Assembly: GCF_029945885.1 (NCBI RefSeq)
Contig: NZ_JAQSDK010000003.1
Location: 1 to 64,000, forward strand
DNA: 64,000 nucleotides
DNA from: Brevundimonas sp.
GTDB taxonomy: Bacteria; Pseudomonadota; Alphaproteobacteria; Caulobacterales; Caulobacteraceae
Direction of reading: 5' to 3'
A program made the position numbers and the translations under genes. Under the pieces are notes generated by a model. It was not told the DNA's origin, did not search any database, and saw only the letters and a program-made list of their open reading frames with translations. Shown here piece by piece: positions 8,865 through 17,198 of this stretch (position 1 is its first letter; every line of letters starts with the position of its first letter).

Positions 8865-10907
8865 TCAATAGGCCGGTGGCGGCGCGCGGTCGAGACTCGC
8901 TGTCAGCCCGGTGGCCCAGCGCCGGATCCGGTCGGGGCGGTGGGGGGGCGTCCCGGCGCGGGCGGCAATCAGCGCCTCGACCAGATCCTCAGCCTCGCAG
9001 GGCCATCCCTCAGGGGTGACATAGAGCGGATAGTCCAGCAGGGCAGAGACGATCAGGGCCGCGAGGTCCGGGCGGGCCGTGCGGCGCGGGCAGGGCAGGC
9101 GGTCTTCGGTCAGGCCCCATCCGGCATAGAAGGGGCGACCATGGGTAATGACCTTGCGTCCGCGCAACAGGGCCTCGAATCCGGTCAGGGAGGTCAGGGT
9201 CACCACGATGTCGCAGGCGTCCAGGCAGGCACTGATGTCGAGGGCGTCGGCCACGGCGTCGACGGCTTCCAGCGCGCAGGCATCGACCGCGCCGGGCCGG
9301 TTGCCGGCGAGGACATCGGGGTGCCCCTTCCAGATCAGGAAGGCGTCGGGATGGTCGGCCCGGGCGGCGGCGATCAGACCGGCATTGGTGTGCAGCTCGC
9401 CGCAGCCCAGCAGGATCGAGCGGTCATTCTCCACCTGACCCACGACCAGCACCCGTTCCCGGTCCGCCGGCCAGACAGGCGGGGGCGCGCCCGCCAGGTT
9501 GTATTTCGACAGGCCGGCGGCGACGATCCGGTGGTGCAGGGCCGTGGCCCGGGCCAGCGCCTCCGCCGACGGGCGGCCGGTCTGGATCATCGTCTCCAGC
9601 CGTGAGGCATGGGTGGGGTCATAGTAGATGCCCTGATCATCCAGCACAGCCGACAGGGCCCCGACAAAATCGGACCCGAGACCCTGTGAGCGGATGAAGC
9701 CGTCTTCCATTCGCACCGTTGGCCCGTTGAAGGCCGCCGCCGCCGTGCGGATGGCCGGTGTCTCCTTGCCCGCCCACCATAGCAATCGCCCCCCCCGGGC
9801 CCGGGCCGCTGAGACCGCCGCGCCCGCCGTTTCGAAATAGTCCAGTCGGGCGGTTGGTGCGTTCAGCAGTCGCCGCACCGCCGCCCGTTTGGCCGGGGCG
9901 AAGCCGACCCCGGCCCAATCGCCCCGCAGTCGTTCGGCCCGGTCCCGCAATGCCGTCAGGCGGGTCACCGCCTGCTCGGCCTCGCAGCGCCGGCCGGTGA
10001 CCGGGTCGACATAGCGGCTGCAGATGATCAGGGCTGCGGCCGCCACCGTCTCGATCTCGCGCGCCACGCCGCGGCGTCCGGTGTCGACTGCGTCTCTGGT
10101 CAGGCCCCAGCCGGCATAGAAGGGCGCGCCGAAACAATGGACGGGTCGGCCCCGCAGCAGGGCCTCGAAGCCGAGGCCGCTGGTCACCGTATAGACGGCG
10201 TCGACCTCGGCCAGCAGGTCGGCGGGCCGTACGTCGGTGTCGATCAGCGTCACCCCGCCGAGGTCGGCGTCAGCGATACAGCCGGCCTTGAGCCCGGCGG
10301 CCACGGCCGGGTGGCGTTTGACGATCAACTGGGCACCCGGGTGGTCGGCGCGGGCGGCGGCCATCATGGCCGCGAAGGCGTCGGGACCCGCCATGCCGAA
10401 GTGGATCGAGGCGTCGCCCCGGGTCTGGTCGACGATCAGAATGCGTCGCCCCGGCTTCAGGATCGACCGGTCCAGCGGTCCACCGAGGTTGGTCCGTGAC
10501 AGGCCGGCGGCGACGATACGGTCGATCAGGGCCCGCGCCCGGCTCCGCATGGCCGCATCACACCAGTCCGGCGCGTCCGTGATGGTCTGTTCCAGCCGCG
10601 ATGGGCGGGTGGCGTCATAGTAGACCCCCAGGTCATCGGCGATCAGGCTCAGGCTGGTCGCCCCGGCCTCGCCCAGACCCACCGAGCGCAGAAAGCCGTC
10701 TTCCAGCGCCACATAGGCATGTCCGCTGACGTGACTCCACAGTCGACCCGCCCGGGTCGTCGGGCGGCGGCCCCAGCCGAGCACGGCCCGCACATCCGGT
10801 CCCGGCAGAAGCCGCGGTGCATATTCGGGCAGAAGGATCTTCAGATACGGGATTGCCAGCAGACCCGGCGCGCAGGCCCAGGCCGGGACAGGGGCGGCTC
10901 CGGCCAT
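8865..10907 (-). CDS. kpsC: KpsC-like capsular polysaccharide (Kdo) transferase
   Basis: 680 residues made of two homologous halves. Each half has the same block series: EDGFLRSVGLG / EDGFIRSQGLG, DDLGVYYD / DDQGIYYD, KRHP / KGHP, and GFEALLRGR..GAPFYAGWGLT / GFEALLRGR..GRPFYAGWGLTEDR. This duplication is the mark of KpsC, whose two beta-Kdo transferase modules build the poly-Kdo linker on lipid in ABC-transporter-dependent capsules. The ATG at 10907 overlaps the stop of the upstream lyase gene (ATGA), so translation is probably coupled. No KpsS, KpsM, KpsT or polymer-specific genes are in the window, so this is an isolated copy or the rest lies elsewhere. Confidence 0.85.
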   Translation of the reverse strand: MAGAAPVPAWACAPGLLAIPYLKILLPEYAPRLLPGPDVRAVLGWGRRPTTRAGRLWSHVSGHAYVALEDGFLRSVGLGEAGATSLSLIADDLGVYYDATRPSRLEQTITDAPDWCDAAMRSRARALIDRIVAAGLSRTNLGGPLDRSILKPGRRILIVDQTRGDASIHFGMAGPDAFAAMMAAARADHPGAQLIVKRHPAVAAGLKAGCIADADLGGVTLIDTDVRPADLLAEVDAVYTVTSGLGFEALLRGRPVHCFGAPFYAGWGLTRDAVDTGRRGVAREIETVAAAALIICSRYVDPVTGRRCEAEQAVTRLTALRDRAERLRGDWAGVGFAPAKRAAVRRLLNAPTARLDYFETAGAAVSAARARGGRLLWWAGKETPAIRTAAAAFNGPTVRMEDGFIRSQGLGSDFVGALSAVLDDQGIYYDPTHASRLETMIQTGRPSAEALARATALHHRIVAAGLSKYNLAGAPPPVWPADRERVLVVGQVENDRSILLGCGELHTNAGLIAAARADHPDAFLIWKGHPDVLAGNRPGAVDACALEAVDAVADALDISACLDACDIVVTLTSLTGFEALLRGRKVITHGRPFYAGWGLTEDRLPCPRRTARPDLAALIVSALLDYPLYVTPEGWPCEAEDLVEALIAARAGTPPHRPDRIRRWATGLTASLDRAPPPAY

Positions 10908-11758
10908 CAGTCGGGCGTGTGCGAGCAGGCGTCGTGTCGCCGCAGCAGAGCCTCGGCGGCGGTCAGGTGCAGCCGTTCGACCATGCTGCCGCCCACCCGG
11001 ATCGCGCCGCGACCGGCTGCGGCCGGATCGGCGAAGGCGGCGACCAGGGCCATGGCATGGGCAACCTCGTCGTCGGTCGGGGAAAAGATCGTGTTGGCCA
11101 CGCCCAGCTGACCCGGATGAATCAGACTCTTGCCGTCGAACCCGTACAGCCGGCCCTGGGCGCATTCCGCGGCCAGGCCGTCGGGATCGTCCAGCCGGTT
11201 GAACACGCCGTCGATCACGGTCAGCCCGTGGGTCCGGGCGGCGGCCACGGTGGCCGCCAGCCAGGGCTTGAGCGGTTCGCGGTCCGCCGCCGGACGGCAG
11301 CCGAGGGCTGCTGTCAGGTCGTTGGTCCCGAACATCAGCGCGTCCAGGGCTCCACCGACTCCACACAGCGCATCCAGGTTGAACAGGGCGCGCGGCGTTT
11401 CGATCATCGCCCACAGGGCGGCTCCGGCCGGCAGGCGTTGACCCAGTTCGATGACGTCGCGGGCATCCTCGACCTTTGGCGCGACGATGATCCCGACTTG
11501 CGATCCGGCCAGGGCGTCGAGGTCGTCGCTTCCCCACGGGGAATCCAGAGCATTGACCCGCACGGCCAGTCGCGGGCCGAACCGGCCGGCCCGGATCGCC
11601 TCGACGGCTGCGGCCCGGGCCTCGGCCTTCAGGTCGGGCGCGACCGCATCCTCGAGATCGAGCACGGCGACGTCGCAGGGCAGGGTGCGCGCCTTGTCGA
11701 CGGCGCGCGGGTTCGAGGCCGGCATGAACAGGACGCTGCGGACCAGCCCTTCGGTCAT
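10907..11758 (-). CDS. HpcH/HpaI aldolase / CitE-family CoA-ester lyase
   Basis: 283 residues with the CitE/malyl-CoA lyase fold. Family blocks: RSVLFMPASNPRAVDKA at the N-terminus (CoA binding), DVAVLDLEDAVAP (metal-binding Asp/Glu), IVAPKVED, IETPRALFN, FGTNDLTAALG and GFDGKSLIHPGQ. These match lyases that cleave or form (S)-malyl-CoA, methylmalyl-CoA or citramalyl-CoA; the real substrate cannot be read from sequence. Both ends are coupled by ATGA overlaps, with the SDR gene upstream and kpsC downstream, which fixes the start at 11758 (MTEGLVRS). This places the enzyme firmly in an operon with a Kdo transferase, which is an odd partner. Confidence 0.85.
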   Translation of the reverse strand: MTEGLVRSVLFMPASNPRAVDKARTLPCDVAVLDLEDAVAPDLKAEARAAAVEAIRAGRFGPRLAVRVNALDSPWGSDDLDALAGSQVGIIVAPKVEDARDVIELGQRLPAGAALWAMIETPRALFNLDALCGVGGALDALMFGTNDLTAALGCRPAADREPLKPWLAATVAAARTHGLTVIDGVFNRLDDPDGLAAECAQGRLYGFDGKSLIHPGQLGVANTIFSPTDDEVAHAMALVAAFADPAAAGRGAIRVGGSMVERLHLTAAEALLRRHDACSHTPD

Positions 11759-12435
11759 CACACCCGCCCGGTTACGGGGATCAGGGCCCCGGTGATGGCC
11801 CGGGCCTGCGGCGAGGCCAGGAACAGCATGACGGACGCCAGGTCGGCCGGTGCGACCCAAAGGGCGGGATCGGCGTCGGGCATGTCGGCCCGATTCTGCG
11901 GGGTGTCGAGGATCGACGGCAGGACGGCATTGACGGTCACGGGGGTCGATTTCAGCTCTTCAGCCAGGCTTTCGGTCAGCCGGTGGACGGCGGATTTGGA
12001 GGCGGCATAGGCCCCCATGCCGGACACCGACTTCAGCGCGCCATTGGCCCCGACATTGACGATCCGGCCCGCGTCCGACTGTTTCAGATGCGGCAGGGCG
12101 GCGCGGCAGCTGTTCAGGGCGGTGGTCAGGTTCAGGGCGAACATCCGGTCCCAGGCGGGCCGGTCGTCATCGACCGTCTGCCAGATGAACCCCCCGGCGA
12201 TATTGAGCAGGGCGTCCAGCTGGCCGAAGGTTTCGACCACGGTGGCGATGGCTTCTGCCGCCGCCGCGGCATCGGTCAGGTCGACGCCGCCCAGCGCCAG
12301 GGCCCCCGCCGGGGCTGTCTGGTCGGTGGCATGGTCGATGATGGCGACCTTCAGCCCCTGGTCCAGGGCGGCGGCGACCACCGCCCGTCCCAGTTCGCCG
12401 TGCCCGCCCGTGATCGCGATCACCCGTTCATTCAT
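11758..12435 (-). CDS. Short-chain dehydrogenase/reductase (SDR)
   Basis: A 225-residue classical SDR. The Rossmann nucleotide motif is ITGGHGELG (TGxxxGxG), NIAGG is the NAG motif, the catalytic Tyr-Lys is in YAASKSAV, and the Ser region is NVGANGALKSVSG. The expected position of the catalytic Ser reads VGANGALKS rather than the common SS, so catalysis should be checked. The start at 12435 (MNERVIAI) has GGGAGA eight bases upstream, better than the ATG 15 bases earlier. The stop overlaps the start of the CitE-like gene as ATGA. The ROK kinase gene ends 42 bases upstream. The substrate is unknown. Confidence 0.85.
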   Translation of the reverse strand: MNERVIAITGGHGELGRAVVAAALDQGLKVAIIDHATDQTAPAGALALGGVDLTDAAAAAEAIATVVETFGQLDALLNIAGGFIWQTVDDDRPAWDRMFALNLTTALNSCRAALPHLKQSDAGRIVNVGANGALKSVSGMGAYAASKSAVHRLTESLAEELKSTPVTVNAVLPSILDTPQNRADMPDADPALWVAPADLASVMLFLASPQARAITGALIPVTGRV

Positions 12436-12477
12436 TGTGGTGTCTCCCATGGGTGATCCCTCGCGCCGGGGGGCGGA

Positions 12478-13374
12478 TCAGTCAACCGGCCACAGCCGCG
12501 CCGCGCCGCGAACACCGGATGAGTCGCCCCACCGGGCCGGCACGATGCGGGTAACCAGGCTGTCGGCGAAGGCATGACGGGCAACCGCTGCCGTCACGCG
12601 GGGATACAGGTCGGCGATATTGGACAGCCCGCCGCCCATCACCACCACGTCGGGATCAACGAGGTTGATCACCATGGCCAGGGCCCGCGCCAGCCGGTCT
12701 GTATAACGGTCCATCGAGGCGGTGGCGTCACGGTCGTCGGCACCCGCGGCGGCGGTGATGGCCTCGGCCCCGAGGACCTGACCGGTCATGGCGGTATGGT
12801 CCCGCTGGAAGCCGGTGCCGGAAATCCAGGTCTCAAGACAACCGTGCAGGCCGCACCAGCAGGCCGGGCCGGGCATTTCTTCGGCTGTGGGCCAGGGCAG
12901 GGCGACATGGCCCCATTCTCCCGCCAGCCTGTTCGCGCCGGGGATCAGCTGGCCATTGACGACCAGACCGCCGCCGCAGCCGGTGCCGATGATGACGGCA
13001 AAGACGACGGCGGCTCCGGACGCGGCACCGTCGACCGCCTCGGACAGGGCCAGGCAGTTGGCGTCATTGGCCAGGCGCACCGGCCGCCCCAGGGCCGCCT
13101 CCAGGTCCTCGCCGAAGGACCGGTCGTTCAGCCAGGTCGAATTGGCGTTCCGCATCCGTCCGGTGGTCGGGGAGACCGAGCCGGGCACGGCCAGGCCGAC
13201 GCTCCCGCTCCGGCCGAGGTCGCGCTCGATCCGCTCCACCAGCCGGACCACGGTCGCCAGGGCTGCGTCATAGGTCCCGGGGTTGGGCTCACGCAGGCGC
13301 GCGAGGAAGCCGCCGTCGGCGTCCAGGGCGGCCGCCTCGATCTTGGTGCCGCCGAAATCCACACCGATCTGCAT
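12478..13374 (-). CDS. ROK-family sugar kinase
   Basis: A 298-residue actin-fold hexokinase-like enzyme. Motifs: phosphate loop VDFGGTKIEAA at the N-terminus, LANDANCLALSEA with the catalytic Asp, IGTGCGGGLVVNG, GEWGHVALPWP with the conserved Glu/His, and the ROK zinc site CWCGLHGCLETWISG (CxCGxxGCxE). This fits fructokinase, glucokinase or N-acetylglucosamine kinase; the exact sugar is not clear. It is the first gene of a tight run with the SDR, lyase, KpsC and KAS III genes, and lies 23 bases after msrC. It may phosphorylate a sugar precursor, but that link to KpsC is inference. Confidence 0.88.
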   Translation of the reverse strand: MQIGVDFGGTKIEAAALDADGGFLARLREPNPGTYDAALATVVRLVERIERDLGRSGSVGLAVPGSVSPTTGRMRNANSTWLNDRSFGEDLEAALGRPVRLANDANCLALSEAVDGAASGAAVVFAVIIGTGCGGGLVVNGQLIPGANRLAGEWGHVALPWPTAEEMPGPACWCGLHGCLETWISGTGFQRDHTAMTGQVLGAEAITAAAGADDRDATASMDRYTDRLARALAMVINLVDPDVVVMGGGLSNIADLYPRVTAAVARHAFADSLVTRIVPARWGDSSGVRGAARLWPVD

Positions 13375-13397
13375 GATGCCGGTCTAGCAGGCCGTCG

Positions 13398-13892
13398 TCA
13401 GGCGGCGAAGACCTGCGTCATCAGCCGTTCCAGGGCTTCGGCATCGACGGCGTCAAAGGCGGCGATCTCGGTGGCGTCGACGTCGAGCACAGCGATCAGC
13501 GTGCCGGACGCGTCGAAAACCGGAACCACCACCTCGCTGCGCGAGCGGGAATCGCAGGCGATGTGACCGGGGAAGGCCTCGACGTCGTCGACGATCCGGG
13601 TCCTGCCCTCGGCAGCCACGGCCCCGCAGACGCCGCGTCCGAACGGAATTCGCAAACACCCCAGCGTGCCCTGGTAGGGGCCGACCACCAGCTCGCCGGG
13701 CTTTGTCGGGTCGACGACATAGAAGCCGGTCCAGAAGAACTGCGGGAAGGCATCGGCCAGCATGGCGGCGCTCGTCGCCATCCGGGCGACGCGATCCGGC
13801 TCGCCGTCCAGCACGGCCATGATCTCGTCGTGGACTTCCGCATAGCGGGCGGCCTTGTCGGCGGGACGGTCGTCACGGGCGAGATAGGACAT
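13398..13892 (-). CDS. msrC: Free methionine-(R)-sulfoxide reductase
   Basis: A 164-residue single GAF domain. The three cysteines C79, C89 and C113 have the same 10 and 24 residue spacing as the E. coli fRMsr cysteines (84, 94, 118). Surrounding blocks agree: GFYVV, GPYQGTLGC, GRGVCG, FPGHIACDSRSRSEVVVPVF. The enzyme reduces free Met-R-sulfoxide with thioredoxin as donor. The start MSYLARDD is the first ATG. It heads the minus-strand gene run, 23 bases upstream of the ROK kinase, and is divergent from the Sel1-repeat gene across a region rich in GANTC sites. Confidence 0.93.
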   Translation of the reverse strand: MSYLARDDRPADKAARYAEVHDEIMAVLDGEPDRVARMATSAAMLADAFPQFFWTGFYVVDPTKPGELVVGPYQGTLGCLRIPFGRGVCGAVAAEGRTRIVDDVEAFPGHIACDSRSRSEVVVPVFDASGTLIAVLDVDATEIAAFDAVDAEALERLMTQVFAA

Positions 13893-13897
13893 GGGCA

Positions 13898-14110
13898 GAC
13901 TCCGGCTGAAACCGCCATATAGGCGGCCCTGACAGACATTGCGACCGGTCGAATTCCCCCATCAGGGGAATCGCTAAATGGCTGAATCTTGGGGATAACT
14001 GTTCGTTGAACGAAATTCCCTGAATCTGCGGCAACGGTTTCCCGGAAAACGACGTTAACCTTGACAGCCGGGCGTCCGGACCGGACACATCGGTCTGTGA
14101 ACATGGTTAA
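13898..14110. promoter_or_regulatory. Candidate CcrM/CtrA-controlled intergenic region
   Basis: The 263-base gap between msrC and the Sel1-repeat gene contains four GANTC sites: GACTC 13898-13902, GAATC 13968-13972, GAATC 13984-13988 and GAATC 14022-14026. It also contains the 8-mer ATGGTTAA at 14103-14110, which is TTAACCAT on the other strand, a known CtrA half-site form. A 7-bp inverted repeat ATTCCCC-N5-GGGGAAT (13953-13971) overlaps one GANTC. At this GC content about one GANTC per 330 bases is expected by base composition. Cell-cycle control of the downstream gene is inferred. Confidence 0.5.
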
Positions 14111-14155
14111 TGGCGGACCGGGCGACCGGTCGGCCCGCAACGTGTGAGGGGGAGT

Positions 14156-15631
14156 ATGCGCGACCGCGACGGCTTCGACGACGACCGCGCCCCTGCCCGG
14201 CGCCGCCGTGCCCCGATCGCCGTGGCGGCCGTGATCGGCGCTGTGGCCATCGCCACCCTGACCCTGGCCAGCTGCGGTGACCGTGGCCTGCAGTTCTGGC
14301 GCCAGGACGCCGGCGGCGGTGCGGCCAATGCCTGTCCGCGCCCGGCGGCCTTCACCGGTGCCGAGTTCAACGCCCAGGAGACCAGCCTGCGCGCCCTGCG
14401 CCGGGCCGCCTTCCGCGGCGACTTCTTCGCCCAGCTGGAACTGGGGTCGCGCTATGCCGCCCTGAAGGCGACCGACAAGAATATCGAGGATCCGATCGAG
14501 AGCTCGGTCTGGCTGGCCCTGGCCCTCGCCAATGACGAGGGTTACGCGCCGATCAACCGCGTTGATCGTGGCGGTTTCGGTGCCTGGCGGCCGCTGTCCC
14601 GCTATGACGACTGCCGCGCCTGGGAACGTCACAATGTCTATCAACGGCTGAACCGACAGTTGAGCCAGATGACGCGGACCGAGCAGGAAGCGGTTCGCGA
14701 CCGGGTCATCTATGTCCTGTCGACCCAGGACGCCAAGGGCTACCGCGCCCTGGCCCGGCTGCACGATTCCCTCTACGGCCCGTTCGGCGAGCCGCAGGAC
14801 AACCGCGAGGGCCGCGAGGCCTGGGGCAACGACCGTAACAATGGCGGGCCCGACCATGACGCCCGCGCCCTGCACGCCGCGACCACCCTGTTCCAGCGCA
14901 ATGACGTGGACGCCTATCTGTACAACTATCTGGCGGTTCAGACCGGTGACGTCGGGGCCTATGTGCTGCTGAAGGATTTCGAGCGCTCGTCGCCGAGCCG
15001 CAGTCGCTACGCGGCCTTCGTTGAGGCCAAGGCGCGCCAGTGGGTGCCTCCGTTCGAATTCTATCCGAATACGGCCCCGGCCTCGGGTGTCCCCTTCTCC
15101 GACGAGAGCCGTCCGCGCGGTGACGCCTATGAATATGCGCTGTCGCGCATGACTGAACTGCCCTTCGTCCATGTCGGGCGGGCGCTGCGCTATCTCGGGG
15201 TCACCGAGACGGTGCCGACCCGTGCCGAAGCCCTGTCGAAACGCCAGATCGAGACTCTGGAGGCCATGCTCGGTCATCCGATGGAGTCGCGCCTGTCCTA
15301 TCTCGAGCGGGTCCGGGCGGTTCAGCTGGCGGCGGTCAACGGTTCGTCCGAGGCCCAGCTGGTGCTGGCCGTCATGTATGCCGAGGGGATCGGTGTGCCG
15401 ACCGACTATGCGCGCGCCTTCCACTGGTTCGAAGAGGCCGCCCGCCAGGGCAGTCCCGAGGCCAAATTCGCCATGTCGACCTATTTTGCCCTCGGCGTCT
15501 CCGGCGTCGCCGATCAGGACAAGGCCGCCGCCGTCGCGGTGCGGATCGATTCCGCCCTGGCCGGCTTCGGTCCGTCCGCATCCCGCCTGCAGGCCGTCCT
15601 GGCCCAGGTGTCCCGCTCGCAGCGCCGCTAG
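14156..15631 (+). CDS. Sel1-repeat lipoprotein
   Basis: 491 residues. The N-terminus is charged (MRDRDGFDDDRAPARRRR), then a hydrophobic segment ends in TLTLASC, a lipobox, giving a predicted lipidated Cys near residue 40. The mature protein is helical. C-terminal repeats of Sel1/TPR type are visible (GSSEAQLVLAVMYAEGIGV, ARAFHWFEEAARQGSPEAK, FAMSTYFALGVSG), and an early related unit is FFAQLELGSRYA. Such repeats usually scaffold protein contacts in the periplasm. The start at 14156 has AGGGGGAG just upstream. It forms an operon with the beta-helix gene 14 bases downstream. The function is unknown. Confidence 0.8.
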   Translation: MRDRDGFDDDRAPARRRRAPIAVAAVIGAVAIATLTLASCGDRGLQFWRQDAGGGAANACPRPAAFTGAEFNAQETSLRALRRAAFRGDFFAQLELGSRYAALKATDKNIEDPIESSVWLALALANDEGYAPINRVDRGGFGAWRPLSRYDDCRAWERHNVYQRLNRQLSQMTRTEQEAVRDRVIYVLSTQDAKGYRALARLHDSLYGPFGEPQDNREGREAWGNDRNNGGPDHDARALHAATTLFQRNDVDAYLYNYLAVQTGDVGAYVLLKDFERSSPSRSRYAAFVEAKARQWVPPFEFYPNTAPASGVPFSDESRPRGDAYEYALSRMTELPFVHVGRALRYLGVTETVPTRAEALSKRQIETLEAMLGHPMESRLSYLERVRAVQLAAVNGSSEAQLVLAVMYAEGIGVPTDYARAFHWFEEAARQGSPEAKFAMSTYFALGVSGVADQDKAAAVAVRIDSALAGFGPSASRLQAVLAQVSRSQRR

Positions 15632-15645
15632 GAGGGCGTGGAATC

Positions 15646-17118
15646 ATGACCAACCGTCCCGTCCGCAGTCTGATCACCGGCCTGGCCGTCATCGCCGTCG
15701 CCGCTCTCGGCGTCGTCCTGGCCCCGGCCGCCGAGGCCCAGGTGGCCGCCCGGGTCGAGAGTCAGACCCGGCCCAATTTCGGCGTGTTGCTGACGCCGCC
15801 GACCCGCGGCACGCAGGGCCGTTCGGCCCATCATCGCCGCTATGACTATCGCCGCGACCACCGTCCCGACTGGCGGCCCGAATTCCATCGCCAGGGCACC
15901 GAGGAGATCGTGCTGGTCGACTGCGGGGGCAATCCCGGCACCGGGGCGGTCGAGGACGCGGTTCGCCGGGTGCGTCCCGGCGGAACCCTGGTCATCCGCT
16001 CCCGGGCCGGAGCCTGCGTCGGCTGGCTGAATATCGACAAGCCGATGACCATCATCGGTGAGGGGGGCTTCGACCCGCGCGACTGGAACCGGACGCCGTC
16101 GCCGACCCTGCAGGCCCCGGACGGCCTGCCCTGCATCACCGTGTCCCAGGGGGTCCGGGTCGAGATTCGCGACGTGGTCTTCGCCTCGCCCAACGCCAGA
16201 GACGCCGCCTGCATTGTCGGTTATGGGGCCGAAATCGTGATGAACCGGGTCGGCTTCCGCCATGCCGGGGACGAGGCCGCCATCTATGCCGATGGCGGTC
16301 TGGTCGATATTCGCAATGCCGTCATCGACGCCCAGACCATCGCCGCGGCCATCGTCGCCGACGGATCCGTGCTGACCGCCTATGAGCTGGTCGTCACCGG
16401 GGCCCAGACCGGTCTCGAACTGATCCCGGGTGCCGGCCAGACCTCGCGGATCTCGACCTCGACCTTCAAGGGCACCGGTGCGCCGAACAGTTTCGGGCCC
16501 CGCTCGATCGGCATGATCATCCGCTCCGGTCGCGACTACGGCCGGGTCGAGATCGAGAACACAGCCATCGTCGGCTATGTCGAGGGCGTGGCCATCGAGG
16601 GAGCCTCCGTCACCATCAGCGGAAGCCGGGTCGGGCGTTCCGACAAGGGGGTCGTTCTGTACAACGGCGAGCTTCAGCTGACCGACAGCCGCATACGGGC
16701 CGCCGGCGTCGGGGTCGCCGCGGCCTCGGGCCATGCGGTGATCACCAACAATGTTTTCGCCGGGGTGCAGCAGGTGATCTTCGCCGAGCCGCGCGCCACG
16801 GTTGAGGCCAGCGGCAACCGCGTCTGGTCACAGTCGGTCTGCCGGCCCACCTTCCGCGATCGTTATCGGGGTCGCTACGAGCCCTACTGGAACCCGGGCG
16901 ACGGCTGGTCCTGCGTTTACGGCCCCTATCCGCAGGACTGGTGGGACGACGAGGACGGACTTTTGGGCCTGCCCTACCACGATGACGGCTATACCCTGGA
17001 CGGCTACGACCGCTATCGCGATGGCCAGGGCTGGTATGACCGGGACGGCCGCTATGTCACCGACGACCGCTATACCGGTGACGATCGCTGGAATCGCGGC
17101 GGCGGCTGGCGGCGCTGA
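15646..17118 (+). CDS. Secreted right-handed beta-helix protein with Tyr/Asp-rich tail
   Basis: 490 residues. A signal peptide (TGLAVIAVAALGVVLAPAAEAQ) precedes a His/Arg-rich stretch (about 60-80). A parallel beta-helix region (about 85-400) shows repeating short strands with IxNxxI/V patterns (RVEIRDVVFAS, AEIVMNRVGF, GLVDIRNAVID, RVEIENTAIVG, ELQLTDSRI, HAVITNNVF). The last ~90 residues are low-complexity, with many Y, D, W and G (WWDDEDG, DGYDRYRDG, DRYTGDDRW). Beta-helix domains often bind or cleave polysaccharides, but no catalytic residues can be assigned. The RBS AGGAGGG precedes the ATG. It is coupled to the Sel1 lipoprotein gene, which suggests a joint envelope role. Confidence 0.75.
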   Translation: MTNRPVRSLITGLAVIAVAALGVVLAPAAEAQVAARVESQTRPNFGVLLTPPTRGTQGRSAHHRRYDYRRDHRPDWRPEFHRQGTEEIVLVDCGGNPGTGAVEDAVRRVRPGGTLVIRSRAGACVGWLNIDKPMTIIGEGGFDPRDWNRTPSPTLQAPDGLPCITVSQGVRVEIRDVVFASPNARDAACIVGYGAEIVMNRVGFRHAGDEAAIYADGGLVDIRNAVIDAQTIAAAIVADGSVLTAYELVVTGAQTGLELIPGAGQTSRISTSTFKGTGAPNSFGPRSIGMIIRSGRDYGRVEIENTAIVGYVEGVAIEGASVTISGSRVGRSDKGVVLYNGELQLTDSRIRAAGVGVAAASGHAVITNNVFAGVQQVIFAEPRATVEASGNRVWSQSVCRPTFRDRYRGRYEPYWNPGDGWSCVYGPYPQDWWDDEDGLLGLPYHDDGYTLDGYDRYRDGQGWYDRDGRYVTDDRYTGDDRWNRGGGWRR

Positions 17119-17198
17119 TCCCCGGCTTGTGTTGAACCCGGCCCGGGTCCAGCCTTGACCTTCGGCGGATCGAGCGGTCTCCCGGAACGGAGCCGACC

